Shown here: in pieces, positions 18,619-27,547 of the stretch
How positions within the stretch are numbered: position 1 is the stretch's first letter
Layout of the letters: the number at the start of each line of letters is the position of its first letter
Assembly (NCBI GenBank): GCA_041484195.1
Contig: JBGPHC010000004.1
Location: 139,221-203,220, forward strand
Direction: 5' to 3'
DNA from: PSRI01 sp041484195
GTDB taxonomy: Bacteria > Bacteroidota > Bacteroidia > Chitinophagales > Chitinophagaceae
DNA length: 64,000 bases
Translations under genes and position numbers: made by a program
The notes under the pieces: model-generated
What the model saw: only the letters and a program-made list of their open reading frames with translations
The model's database searches: none
Told to the model about the DNA's origin: nothing

Positions 18619-19341
18619 TCAACTTTTCCTGGATACCGAACTGGAACCGCTGCTCTTTATATTCCTGATCATGCCTTCTCCCCTATAATAAACATCACTG
18701 GCGCCACTGGCATCAACATTGAGTTCCTTGTTTACTGTGATCTGTATGTCTGAAGCTCCCGAAGCATGCGCATCCAGGATATCCACCGCCAGTTCATAGG
18801 CCTTCACATCACTCGCGCCGCTCAATTCGATCCTGGCCGTTCTGGCCCTGCCACTGATCCTGGAATCGGAACTGCCACTCTGATCCATGTCTAATTTGTC
18901 AAGATCAATCGCGCCCTTGAAATCGCTGGAACCCGACAAATTCAGATTCAGCTCATTACCCTTGATCACGCCATTCACATAAATATCCGAAGCTCCTGAG
19001 GCCCTGAGCTTGTTAATATTCCTGAACGAAACATAGGCCTTCATTTTTTTGTTGCCGCTATTCCAATGCAAACCCCGGTCGTTCAGGTAGATCTTCAGCT
19101 CTCCATTCTTCACTTCCGTCACAATCCGATCGCGATATTTTTCATCCGACGCACTCACCACCACGGTTTCTTCATTGCTCTGCGACAAATAGAGATCAAT
19201 GGAACTGGAAACTGAAATGGCGCTGAAGCTGCCGGAAACCTGCCTCACCTGCGCGTTCTTATCATCCACAAAAACCTTATCCTGCGCATGAATATTTTTT
19301 GCCCCAAGGGCTAACAAGAAAACAAGCAATACATTTTTCAT
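18619..19341 (-). CDS. Head-GIN domain (DUF2807) protein, paralogue 3
   Basis: 240 residues from MKNVLLVFLLALGAKNIHAQ, a signal peptide. It has the DUF2807 opening (VDDKNAQVRQVSGSFSAISVSSSIDLYLSQ) and then repeated short strands with SGASDI/SGSSD turns that build a beta-helix-like head. These are exported Bacteroidota proteins called putative autotransporter adhesin head-GIN; biochemical function is not established. It is the last of three tandem paralogues read leftward. The open frame extends 12 codons upstream into the preceding gene's stop, but the signal peptide sets the start. Confidence 0.85.
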   Translation of the reverse strand: MKNVLLVFLLALGAKNIHAQDKVFVDDKNAQVRQVSGSFSAISVSSSIDLYLSQSNEETVVVSASDEKYRDRIVTEVKNGELKIYLNDRGLHWNSGNKKMKAYVSFRNINKLRASGASDIYVNGVIKGNELNLNLSGSSDFKGAIDLDKLDMDQSGSSDSRISGRARTARIELSGASDVKAYELAVDILDAHASGASDIQITVNKELNVDASGASDVYYRGEGMIRNIKSSGSSSVSRKS

Positions 19342-19373
19342 ATTTATAAAATTAAATTCTGACTTAATGATTC

Positions 19374-20102
19374 TCATACGCGCTTAATCCTTCCTGAACC
19401 TGCCGTGGATATATTCCTGATGCCGGCATCGCCTTTCAGCCTGATATTTCCCGAGCCGCTAATACTCGCATTCACTTCTTTATTGGCTGTTATTTCTGCA
19501 TTGCCGGAACCACTGATGCTGATATCCGAATAGTCAGATTGCAGGTCGTACGAATAAATATTGCCAGATCCACTCATCCTGAAATTCGAATTCTTTACCA
19601 CTCCTTTGAGCCTGACATTGGAAGAACCACTTTGCTCAACTGACAGGTCACCCACATCTAAATTGCCGTCAATATTGCCCGATCCCGAAACTACCAATTC
19701 CAATTTATCGGCCTTGATTACGCCACTGCAAAATAGGCTCCCTGAGCCTGAAGAACTCAACTGATCAATTTCACTTGCGGCTACATAGGCCCTGATCTTT
19801 TTCCCTAAGGAATTCCATTCACGTCTCCACCAGTTACTGTTTTTTTGGGGATGGATATAGAGTACTCCGTCTTTTACTTCCGTGACAATTTCGTCTTTTA
19901 TCTCCTGGCTGGAAGCACTAATGGCCACCACTTCTTCAGGCCCCTGTGAAATATAAAGATCAATGCTGCCCGAAACCCTGACCGCGTGAAAACCCGAGAC
20001 GTTTCTTACTTCCGCATCCTTATCGTTTACAATGGTTTGGTCCTGTGCGGAGACAAAAATGCCGAGACAAATCGCATACAAAGAAAATATCCATTTTTTC
20101 AT
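19374..20102 (-). CDS. Head-GIN domain (DUF2807) protein, paralogue 2
   Basis: 242 residues from MKKWIFSLYAICLGIFVSAQ (signal peptide). It is aligned throughout with its neighbours: VNDKDAEVRNVSGFHAVRVSGSIDLYISQGPEE and a repeated SGSGNI turn in place of SGASDI. The C-terminus (IRNISTAGSGRIKRV) matches that of paralogue 3. It sits 32 bases before paralogue 3 and 36 after paralogue 1, so it is probably an operon member. Envelope location is inferred from the signal peptide; no function is known. Confidence 0.85.
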   Translation of the reverse strand: MKKWIFSLYAICLGIFVSAQDQTIVNDKDAEVRNVSGFHAVRVSGSIDLYISQGPEEVVAISASSQEIKDEIVTEVKDGVLYIHPQKNSNWWRREWNSLGKKIRAYVAASEIDQLSSSGSGSLFCSGVIKADKLELVVSGSGNIDGNLDVGDLSVEQSGSSNVRLKGVVKNSNFRMSGSGNIYSYDLQSDYSDISISGSGNAEITANKEVNASISGSGNIRLKGDAGIRNISTAGSGRIKRV

Positions 20103-20138
20103 CCTGTAATATTGAAGATTAATAATTATGCAAAACAA

Positions 20139-20867
20139 TCAATTCATTTTCGCTACGCTGCCACCTCCACTGATCGAGCTCCTTTTTACCGTGCCCGTCC
20201 CCTTATAATGTACATCGCTGCCGCCGCTGCTTCGCACCGACAATGTTTTGTTCACCGTAATGCTGATATCGCTTCCGCCACTCGCCTCAATGGTACAATC
20301 TTCTGCGGCCAGCCCATCTCCATCGAAATTGCCTCCTCCACTGGCATCAATGGAGGCATTTCCTGAACTGCCTGCTATTTTCACAGAACTTCCGCCACTC
20401 ATGTCAACCGACAATTCCCTGACAGCAACCCTGCCATTAAAACCACCACCGCCTGACAAATGCAAACGCAGGGCTTCACCTTTAAGTTCACCCTCGGCAA
20501 TAATACCCGAACCACCCGATGCGCCTAATTCGTCTAGGTGAGTGTATGAAACATATGCAACTATATTAGCCCTGTCACTCTTGTGCCAATTCCAGGGAGC
20601 GGCCGCGTTTTCAACATAAATTCTCAAAACGCCGTCTTTCACATCGGTCTTGATCTTATCCAGTCTATCGGCTTCATCCGCTCCCAATACCAGTTTTTCC
20701 ACATTCCCTTTGGTAATAACCAGGTTTATCCCGTTCGAGACCCTAATTCCATGAAATCCGGGAACCTGGCGCTCCTGGGTGTATTTTTCATGCACCACCC
20801 TGCCTTCCTGCGCCCTGGTGACCAGGGAAAAAATCAAACCTAAAATAACCAATGATTTCTTCACCAT
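20139..20867 (-). CDS. Head-GIN domain (DUF2807) protein, paralogue 1
   Basis: 242 residues from MVKKSLVILGLIFSLVTRAQ. It has the same layout as the next two genes (VHEKYTQERQVPGFHGIRVSNGINLVITKGN) with repeats centred on SGGGNF/SGGSDI. An earlier ATG at 20969 would add 34 residues without export features and is rejected. It is the first gene of the tandem trio. The divergent TonB receptor promoter begins about 45 bases away. The three copies have drifted to different repeat motifs (SGG, SGSG, SGAS), so the duplication is not recent. Confidence 0.85.
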   Translation of the reverse strand: MVKKSLVILGLIFSLVTRAQEGRVVHEKYTQERQVPGFHGIRVSNGINLVITKGNVEKLVLGADEADRLDKIKTDVKDGVLRIYVENAAAPWNWHKSDRANIVAYVSYTHLDELGASGGSGIIAEGELKGEALRLHLSGGGGFNGRVAVRELSVDMSGGSSVKIAGSSGNASIDASGGGNFDGDGLAAEDCTIEASGGSDISITVNKTLSVRSSGGSDVHYKGTGTVKRSSISGGGSVAKMN

Positions 20868-20913
20868 AAGCGGTTTCAGGGTTATACGATCAGTCTGCAT
20901 AAATGTTACAATT

Positions 20914-20946
20914 TTTGGTAAATATTTTTTATCTACACTAACTTTG
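20914..20946 (+). promoter_or_regulatory. Promoter of the TPP riboswitch and TonB receptor
   Basis: TTTG (20914-20917), 21 bases, TAACTTTG (20939-20946): near-ideal Bacteroidota promoter. Transcription would start near 20952, about 40 bases before the aptamer. Confidence 0.75.
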
Positions 20947-20989
20947 TGCCTGATTGCTGTCGCTCTCATGTTTAAATCGCATGATGAGC

Positions 20990-21107
20990 CAGTCCCTCGG
21001 GGTGCTTGAACCCTTTCGTAAATGCCTAAGGCAGAAATGAAAGGGGTAAGGCTGAGAAAATACCCGTAGAACCTGAACAGGATAATGCCTGCGCAGGGAA
21101 GGATGAG
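20990..21107 (+). ncRNA. TPP riboswitch (THI element)
   Basis: All conserved parts of the thiamine pyrophosphate aptamer are present: GGGGTGC near 20999, a P3a hairpin (CCCTTTC...GAAAGGGG), the pyrimidine-sensing CTGAGA (21052-21057), and the second half ACCTGAACAGGATAATGCC followed by TGCGCAGGGAA (21071-21100) with its pyrophosphate-binding bases. It senses TPP and here should control the TonB receptor starting at 21200. Thiamine-regulated TonB receptors are known in Bacteroidota from comparative genomics. Confidence 0.95.
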
Positions 21108-21134
21108 TCCTCACATCTCTCCTTTCCTGTTTTT
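21097..21134 (+). terminator. Probable attenuator of the TPP riboswitch
   Basis: GGAAGGA (21097-21103), the 3' edge of the aptamer, can pair with TCCTTTCC (21120-21127) with one bulged T. It is followed by TG and five T. This suggests a terminator as the expression platform, but the overlap with the aptamer's closing strand makes the switching logic uncertain. Confidence 0.5.
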
Positions 21135-21199
21135 GTAAACCTGGCCAAGACCGTGAGTGCTGATTAACGCAGGTCCGCGGCTGATAACAAAAACAGAAA

Positions 21200-23638
21200 A
21201 TGCTCAAAAAATGGATCTTCACCACAGCCACTTTGCTGTCATCAATGCTGGCACTGGCACAAGGGACAATTAAGGGACAAGTCAGGGAAGCCGATGTTGC
21301 ATCTCCCATACCCAATGCTACGGTAAGCCTTTCCAACGGCCCAAACACCCTCTCCGATGAAAATGGGTATTTCCAATTTCGGAACCTGAGACAGGGGAAT
21401 TATGAACTTCATGTAAGCAGCGTCGGCTACCGATCTTTTACAGGCACCGTTTCAACGGACCAGAATTCCATCCTGGTAGAACTGCAAAAAATAGAACTGC
21501 TGATGCAACCCATTGAGATCAGGACAGTCAGGGCAGGCGAAAAATCGCCTTTCACAAAAACCAATATTTCAAAGCCCGAAATTGAAAAACTCAACCTGGG
21601 GCAGGACCTGCCATTCATCCTTGACCAGACGCCTTCTGTAGTAGTGAATTCCGACGCTGGTAATGGCGTGGGCTATACTGCTATCCGAATCCGCGGTACG
21701 GATGCCACCCGCATCAATATCACGCTCAACGGAATACCCTATAACGACGCGGAATCGCAGGGGAGTTATTTCGTGGACCTCCCTGATTTTATTTCTTCCG
21801 TCAATAATATGCAGGTGCAGCGTGGCGTTGGCACCAGCAGCAATGGAGCCGGCGCATTCGGAGCCACCATCAACCTGAGCAGCAATGAATTCAATGAGAA
21901 GGCCTACGGCGAATTGAATAACAGTTTTGGTTCCTTCAATACCTGGAAGCATACCCTAAGAGCGGGAACCGGTCTCCTCAATAACCACTTCACCGTGGAT
22001 GCCAGGCTTTCGCAAATCGGCAGCGACGGATTCATTGACAGGGGCGCCAGCAATCTAAAATCATTCTATATTTCCAGCGCGTACTATGATAAATCATCTT
22101 CACTCAGGCTCAATATCATTTCGGGAAATGAAAAGACCTACCAGGCATGGAATGGAATACCGGAAGCAAAATTGCGGGGCAGCAGGGATGAACTGGATGC
22201 TCACTACCAGAGAAACGCAGGTTCGCTTTATTTCACAAGTGCCGATTCCATCAATCTTTATCAATCAGGAAACAGAACCTATAATTATTTCACCTATCAA
22301 AACCAGACCGACAATTATCAACAGGATCATGGGCAATTGTTCTTCAATCACTCATTCAATGAGCGCTTCAGCTTTAATACGGCTTTTTTTGTGACTCATG
22401 GTAAAGGTTATTACGAAGAATACAAGCCTCAGCAGGAATATGTTTCATACGGCCTGACTAATCCTGTAATCGGGAATGTCACTTTACAGCAAACGGATCT
22501 CATTCGCCAGCTTTGGTTGGACAATTACTATTATGGCAATGTCAGTTCCCTCCAATATAAATATAAGGGCACTCAATGGATTCTCGGAACCGGATGGAAC
22601 CGATACGATGGCAATCACTATGGCAAAGTAATTTGGGCAGAAACGGGCATTCCCAAAGATTATACCTGGTATCGCCTGGATGCAAAGAAGATAGACTTCA
22701 ATGCCTACTCAAAGCTGCAACAGAAACTGGGACTGCATTGGGAAGGCTTCGCCGATTTCCAATACCGCCGCGTGAAATATGATCTCAACGGTTTCAGAGA
22801 CAATCCGGGACTGATCATCAGCAAGACTTACAATTTCATAAACCCTAAATTGGGTATTAGCTATAGCCAGGGTGAATGGTTTGGATATTTGAGCTATGCC
22901 CTCGCCAATAAGGAACCAAACCGCGATGATTTTGAAGCGGGCCTTACTCAGCAACCCAAACCGGAATCACTTCACGATTTTGAAATGAGCCTTGCAAAAA
23001 GGAATTACAATTTATCCTGGGCTGCCACACTATACTATATGCTTTACAGAAATCAACTGGTAATAACCGGCAAGGTGAATGACGTGGGTTCTTATACCAG
23101 AACCAATATTCCGAATAGCTATCGGGCGGGTCTGGAGCTTCAGAGTACCTGGAAGCCACTTGCCTGGTTCTATGCAAGCGCCAATCTCAGCCTCAGCGAA
23201 AACAAAGTGAAGAATTTTAATGAGTACCTGGATGATTATGACAATGGTGGCCAAAAATCAAATTCATATTCCAAATCCGATATCGCTCTTTCGCCTTCGG
23301 TAGTGGGCGCTGCAACATTGAGTTTTCTACCCACGAAAAATTGGGAGCTGGCGGTCCCCGCAAAATATGTAGGCAGGCAGTATTTGGACAATACAGGCAA
23401 GGATTCACGCAGCCTGAATCCATTCTATGTCCAGAATTTCAGAAGCATTTATACCCTGCATCAATTTATTTTCAGTGAGATTCATCTGATCCTGCAGGTA
23501 AATAACTTGTTCAACAAGGAATATGAGCCCAATGGCTATACCTATAGTTATATTTATGGGGGCGAGACGATCACTGAAAATTTTTACTATCCCATGGCAG
23601 GAAGAAACTTCATGGCAGGAATCAATTTGAAGTTCTAG
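21200..23638 (+). CDS. TonB-dependent receptor under TPP riboswitch control (probable thiamine uptake)
   Basis: 812-residue outer-membrane receptor. After a signal peptide (ending ALAQ) comes a carboxypeptidase-like regulatory domain (IKGQVREADVASPIPNATV, ENGYFQFRNLRQGNYEL), the plug (residues about 115-230, with GYTAIRIRGTDATRINI and GVGTSSNGAGAFGATINL), and a 22-strand barrel ending MAGINLKF. It imports a ligand with energy from TonB-ExbBD. The riboswitch directly upstream argues that the ligand is thiamine or a thiamine precursor or phosphate ester; the barrel alone does not show this. No thiamine biosynthesis or inner-membrane transporter gene follows, so the rest of the pathway lies elsewhere. 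Confidence 0.92.
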   Translation: MLKKWIFTTATLLSSMLALAQGTIKGQVREADVASPIPNATVSLSNGPNTLSDENGYFQFRNLRQGNYELHVSSVGYRSFTGTVSTDQNSILVELQKIELLMQPIEIRTVRAGEKSPFTKTNISKPEIEKLNLGQDLPFILDQTPSVVVNSDAGNGVGYTAIRIRGTDATRINITLNGIPYNDAESQGSYFVDLPDFISSVNNMQVQRGVGTSSNGAGAFGATINLSSNEFNEKAYGELNNSFGSFNTWKHTLRAGTGLLNNHFTVDARLSQIGSDGFIDRGASNLKSFYISSAYYDKSSSLRLNIISGNEKTYQAWNGIPEAKLRGSRDELDAHYQRNAGSLYFTSADSINLYQSGNRTYNYFTYQNQTDNYQQDHGQLFFNHSFNERFSFNTAFFVTHGKGYYEEYKPQQEYVSYGLTNPVIGNVTLQQTDLIRQLWLDNYYYGNVSSLQYKYKGTQWILGTGWNRYDGNHYGKVIWAETGIPKDYTWYRLDAKKIDFNAYSKLQQKLGLHWEGFADFQYRRVKYDLNGFRDNPGLIISKTYNFINPKLGISYSQGEWFGYLSYALANKEPNRDDFEAGLTQQPKPESLHDFEMSLAKRNYNLSWAATLYYMLYRNQLVITGKVNDVGSYTRTNIPNSYRAGLELQSTWKPLAWFYASANLSLSENKVKNFNEYLDDYDNGGQKSNSYSKSDIALSPSVVGAATLSFLPTKNWELAVPAKYVGRQYLDNTGKDSRSLNPFYVQNFRSIYTLHQFIFSEIHLILQVNNLFNKEYEPNGYTYSYIYGGETITENFYYPMAGRNFMAGINLKF

Positions 23639-23802
23639 TCCATTTCGCATTGGCGAATTTGACATCATATCTCCTGCGGTCACGGCAATGGCAATCAAAT
23701 TTGAAGATATTCGGAGTATGGGGATTATTCAGGCATCAGTATTCAATATATTCAGCTGGCAGCAGTTTTCTTTTTTATCTTTAGACAGATTGATCATAAT
23801 AT

Positions 23803-25014
23803 ATGCGACGGCTTTTGTTTTTCATTTTGTTTCTTGCCTGGTGCCAGAATTCTGCTTTGGCACAGCGGGTAGGGACTATTGAAGTAAGGGCGGGGAATCA
23901 TACCAGCTTTCGCGCTCCACTACGGGCTCAATTGCCAAGGCCGCTCAAAGGTTCGAACGATTGGCTGCTGGTGGATTTGAAGACCGGGAAAAAGTTTCCC
24001 GCACAATTGCTGGATAGCCTGGGCTTGATTTTTATTCCGCCTGACAGCATTCCGGCGGGCAGCATCGCCAGGTATGAAATCCGAAAAGCAAAGCTCTTAG
24101 TAGGAAAACCACCGGTCACCATCCAAAAAGAAAAAGAAGGTCTGCTTATTAGTGTAGGGAACAGGCCGGTATTTTTCTACCATACAATGGAATCCCTTCC
24201 TCCGGCAGACAGTCCCACTTACTACCGCAGAAGCGGATTCATTCATCCTTTGTACAGTCCCGACGGGAAAATTATGACAGACGATTTTCCTCTTGGCCAT
24301 ATTCACCAGCATGCGATTTTCATGGCTTGGGTCAACACGAGATTCAGAAATGAATTTGTGGATTTCTGGAATCAGCACCTGCAAAAAGGCACGGTTGAAC
24401 ATGTTGATGTGATGGCGATCCGGGAGGGACCAGTTTGCGCGCAACTAAGGGCGAGCCTTCGTCATAAGAGTTTCAAATTCGGGGAAGTGTTAAAAGAGAT
24501 TTGGCTCATCACTATCTATCCATTTTCAGATCATTTTCTGTTCGATCTCGAGTCTGAGCAGGTCAATACCAGCAGTGACACCTTATTTCTCAACCAATAC
24601 CATTATGGCGGACTGGCATTCCGGGGCAGCAGGGAGTGGAATCCGGATGATAAAACGCATTTTAGAAAAAACTGGCATATTCTCACAAGCGAAGGAATCA
24701 TTGATACCCTAGCCAATCATACACATGCCCGATGGGTGGATGCCTGGGGCGAGATTGATGGTGGTACAGCGGGAACTACAGTCCTGGCCCATCCAACGGA
24801 CTTCAGGTATCCTCAGGCAATCAGGGTGCATCCCACCATGCCTTATTGGTCCTTTGCACCAGTGATTGATGGGGCATTCTGGCTCGCACCCGGGGAACCC
24901 TACCGTTCAAAATACCGGTATTACGTGCACCGTGGCGCTCCTGATAAAACTAAAATTGAAAAATTGAATGATGATTGGGTAGATCCTCCAACCGTAACGG
25001 TTCACATTCCCTGA
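23803..25014 (+). CDS. DUF6807 (PmoA-family annotated) exported protein
   Basis: 403 residues with a signal peptide (LLFFILFLAWCQNSALAQ). The family pattern is clear: RSGFIHPLYSPDGKIMTDDFPLGH followed by IHQHAIFMAWVNTRF, then GLAFRGSREWNPD and a final VHRGAPDKTKIEKL. Databases label this family methane oxygenase PmoA, which is misleading; there is no similarity to methane monooxygenase in membrane topology. The conserved histidines suggest metal or sugar binding, and relatives often sit in polysaccharide-use loci. No such locus is seen here. Function unknown. Confidence 0.8.
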   Translation: MRRLLFFILFLAWCQNSALAQRVGTIEVRAGNHTSFRAPLRAQLPRPLKGSNDWLLVDLKTGKKFPAQLLDSLGLIFIPPDSIPAGSIARYEIRKAKLLVGKPPVTIQKEKEGLLISVGNRPVFFYHTMESLPPADSPTYYRRSGFIHPLYSPDGKIMTDDFPLGHIHQHAIFMAWVNTRFRNEFVDFWNQHLQKGTVEHVDVMAIREGPVCAQLRASLRHKSFKFGEVLKEIWLITIYPFSDHFLFDLESEQVNTSSDTLFLNQYHYGGLAFRGSREWNPDDKTHFRKNWHILTSEGIIDTLANHTHARWVDAWGEIDGGTAGTTVLAHPTDFRYPQAIRVHPTMPYWSFAPVIDGAFWLAPGEPYRSKYRYYVHRGAPDKTKIEKLNDDWVDPPTVTVHIP

Positions 25015-25052
25015 ATGATATTGTATGCAGTATAAAAAAAGCCGCGTTTTCC

Positions 25053-25079
25053 GCGCAATCCGTGTAATCAGCGTAATCA
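25053..25079. repeat. Three 9-base tandem repeats (GYGYAATCM)
   Basis: gcgcaatcc, gtgtaatca, gcgtaatca follow each other without gaps. The last copy overlaps the TGA stop (25077-25079) of the rhodanese gene. It looks like the start of a short minisatellite of a kind I recall in Bacteroidota spacers. Confidence 0.6.
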
Positions 25080-25385
25080 GCTATAATACTTCTCCAGCCA
25101 TACCAACATTCCGCCCGCGAGGTTCCTGGTATTGCTGAATCCAAGAGTATCGAGAATAAGGCAAGCCTGGCCACTTCTGTTTCCACTCCTGCAATAACAA
25201 ATGACTTCGGAATCCCTGAGGTCTTCCAGATCTTCCACCTGCATGCTCTGGATCTTGCCGAGAGGGTATAGAGTTCCACCAATATTGAATTCGGCATTTT
25301 CCTGGGGTTCCCTCACGTCAATCAGGTTCAATTTTTCACCCGCGTCAATTCTTGATTTCAATTCTTCAGCCGTGATGATCTGCAT
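25077..25385 (-). CDS. Single-domain rhodanese-like protein
   Basis: 102 residues, one rhodanese domain: LNLIDVREPQENAEF, then the active-site loop CRSGNRSG with Cys65, and TRNLAGGMLVWLEKYY at the end. Such proteins carry persulfide sulfur on the cysteine, in sulfur transfer or detoxification. It is cytoplasmic (no signal). A reverse -7 element (CAAATATA, 25404-25411) lies just upstream, so the gene can be transcribed alone. It is also co-directional with, and about 40 bases from, the PASTA gene. Confidence 0.9.
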   Translation of the reverse strand: MQIITAEELKSRIDAGEKLNLIDVREPQENAEFNIGGTLYPLGKIQSMQVEDLEDLRDSEVICYCRSGNRSGQACLILDTLGFSNTRNLAGGMLVWLEKYYS

Positions 25386-25427
25386 TTCTTAATATTTATG
25401 CCTCAAATATAATCGATATCCTGATCA

Positions 25428-26264
25428 TTAATATTCGCTGGACGGGGCTCCTCCTACCGGGGGTTTTACCATCAGGCTGTCGGTTTTCCGCTCCGGTTTC
25501 TCTACACTCAGCCAGATATCTATCATCTGCCCCTGTCTCATCCGGTTCAACTTCCTTGCAAAATTGAGTCTTTCCGGTTGCTGACGATACACATAGGCGG
25601 CGAGGGTATCTCTTACTTCGGATTCGGGAACCACACTGCCCAGCATGATCCCATTCGCCTCCAGGTATGTTTTCGCTTCTTCATAAGTCATTCCGAATAA
25701 ATCAGGAACAGCCATATCTTCATTGCCCAGTCCCGCCCCCAGAACCAGGGAGATGGTGCTTCCCATTTCAATCTTCGTTCCGGGTTTGATATCTGCGCCT
25801 TTGAACAGTTGATCCAATACCGCATTCTTCGCGATATCAGGTTTATAGCTGGTATCGCCTAGTTTCAGGCCACGGGCCCTCATCTCAATATCCGCATTTC
25901 TGAAACTCATGCCTACCAGGTTTGGCATTTCTATAATCGGCGGAATCGCACGGTTCACTGTAAGATACACGGTACGATTGACTTTCACTGAGGCATCAGG
26001 TTCAGGGAATTGTTTCACCACCGTAAGTTTCTGAATCGTATCATAGTACACCGAGTCCTGCACCACCACTTCAAATCCCTGTTGCTCCAGGAGTTTCGTG
26101 GCTTCGTCAATATTCCTGCCTTTTATATCCGGGATCTTCAGGTAAGTTCCGTGATGGGTGAAGTATTCCAACGACTGGAAAAAAACAAAGACTCCAAGGA
26201 GAATGATAACAAAAGCGGTCAGGAGGCTTAACCACAAAGGGCGATTCGTAATGAATTTGAACAT
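25428..26264 (-). CDS. PASTA domain-containing membrane protein
   Basis: 278 residues: a short cytoplasmic tail, one membrane helix (LWLSLLTAFVIILLGVFVFF, about residues 10-30) and three PASTA domains outside (about 40-105, 110-180, 185-255: VPDLFGMTYEEAKTYLEANG and similar). A Pro-rich tail ends the protein. PASTA domains bind peptidoglycan fragments in Gram-positive kinases and PBPs. There is no kinase here, so it may be a scaffold or sensor for the cell wall. It follows ddl in the same direction, which fits a wall-related role. Confidence 0.9.
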   Translation of the reverse strand: MFKFITNRPLWLSLLTAFVIILLGVFVFFQSLEYFTHHGTYLKIPDIKGRNIDEATKLLEQQGFEVVVQDSVYYDTIQKLTVVKQFPEPDASVKVNRTVYLTVNRAIPPIIEMPNLVGMSFRNADIEMRARGLKLGDTSYKPDIAKNAVLDQLFKGADIKPGTKIEMGSTISLVLGAGLGNEDMAVPDLFGMTYEEAKTYLEANGIMLGSVVPESEVRDTLAAYVYRQQPERLNFARKLNRMRQGQMIDIWLSVEKPERKTDSLMVKPPVGGAPSSEY

Positions 26265-26375
26265 GAGCTGGAAAATTCTGAATTATTTTTATGAATCCCT
26301 GACCACCCCGGGAACTGTTTCACCTACCATTGATACACACACCACGATCTTACTTTACTAATTCCGAACCTATAA

Positions 26376-27383
26376 TCATTTCAGGTGATGCAATTGGGGA
26401 ATGGCTAATGCATCGTCAATCAAAGCCGAATAAAATTCCTTCAATGTCCATCCCATGGCCCTCACCTGCTGTGGCACTATGCTGGCCGCGCTCTGGCCCG
26501 GCACGGTGTTGATCTCAAGCAAATATGGAGCCTTCTTTTCTTCATTGTATATGAAATCCATTCGCACGACCCCCCTGCAGTTAAAGATTTGGAATACTTT
26601 ACGGGCTATCTCCCTGATCTGCCCCGCAACCTGTTCCTCTATTTTCGCGGGCGTGATTTCTTCAGACATTCCAGCAGTATATTTTGCTTCATAATCGAAG
26701 AATTCCTTTTTGCTGATTACTTCGGTTATGGGTAAGACTGTGATGCCCTTTACTGTTTTACATACTCCAACTGTAAATTCCCTTCCAGCGATAAATTCCT
26801 CTATCAATACCTGGTCGTCTTCTTTGAATGCTTTCTCCAGGGCTGCCGATAAATTTTCGGGCATGACCACTTTGCTCATCCCAATGCTGGAGCCGCCATT
26901 ATTGGGTTTCACAAATACAGGCAGGCGAAGCTGCTTCAAAATCTCCTCCGGGCTGGTGAGTTCCTGTTTGAAAAGGTGCAATGATTTTGCCACATGCAAG
27001 CCGGCGAATGCTGCCACGGCAACCGTATATCTCTTATTGAAAGTAAGGGCGGAAGTCGCGCAATCGCAGGTTGTATAAGGAAGATTCATCAGGTCGAAAT
27101 ATCCCTGCAATTTTCCATCTTCACCAGGTGTGCCATGGATCCCAATAAGGACCGCATGGAAAAATATCTTTTTTTCATTTACCTGCAATGAAAAATCATT
27201 CTTGTCAATGGTTATTTTCACGCCTTCCGATGATTCATAGGTCCATCCATCAGGCCGGATATCAATCTTATAGATATTGTATTTATCCTTATCTACATTA
27301 TGCATGATGGTAATGGCGCTCTCATAGGAAATCACTGACTCACCGGAATAGCCGCCTGTAACGAACGCGATATTGGGTTTCAT
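26376..27383 (-). CDS. ddl: D-alanine--D-alanine ligase
   Basis: 335 residues. It joins two D-alanines with ATP to make the dipeptide end of the peptidoglycan stem. An ATP-grasp protein: N-terminal FVTGGYSGESVISYESA, GIHGTPGEDGKLQGYFDL, VFVKPNNGGSSIGMSKV for nucleotide binding, and the Mg-binding end EINTVPGQSAASIVP. Length is normal. It is first in a leftward group with the PASTA gene about 110 bases downstream. Confidence 0.95.
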   Translation of the reverse strand: MKPNIAFVTGGYSGESVISYESAITIMHNVDKDKYNIYKIDIRPDGWTYESSEGVKITIDKNDFSLQVNEKKIFFHAVLIGIHGTPGEDGKLQGYFDLMNLPYTTCDCATSALTFNKRYTVAVAAFAGLHVAKSLHLFKQELTSPEEILKQLRLPVFVKPNNGGSSIGMSKVVMPENLSAALEKAFKEDDQVLIEEFIAGREFTVGVCKTVKGITVLPITEVISKKEFFDYEAKYTAGMSEEITPAKIEEQVAGQIREIARKVFQIFNCRGVVRMDFIYNEEKKAPYLLEINTVPGQSAASIVPQQVRAMGWTLKEFYSALIDDALAIPQLHHLK

Positions 27384-27547
27384 TCAAGAATATAGTTTGC
27401 CTGTAAAGAAACGATTTTTGCTTTCAATTTATGATATGGCGCTGTAAGATTGAATCTCTTTTTAATGAAATCTTAGGATATAGGCCGTCCTCTTCATCCA
27501 TCTCAGCAATGCCTCAAATCCGGCTCCTGCCCGGAATTCTTTGCTTC

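Noticed and set aside
23803..25014. Methane monooxygenase subunit
   Set aside because: The family name PmoA is only a database label; the sequence is a soluble exported DUF6807 protein.
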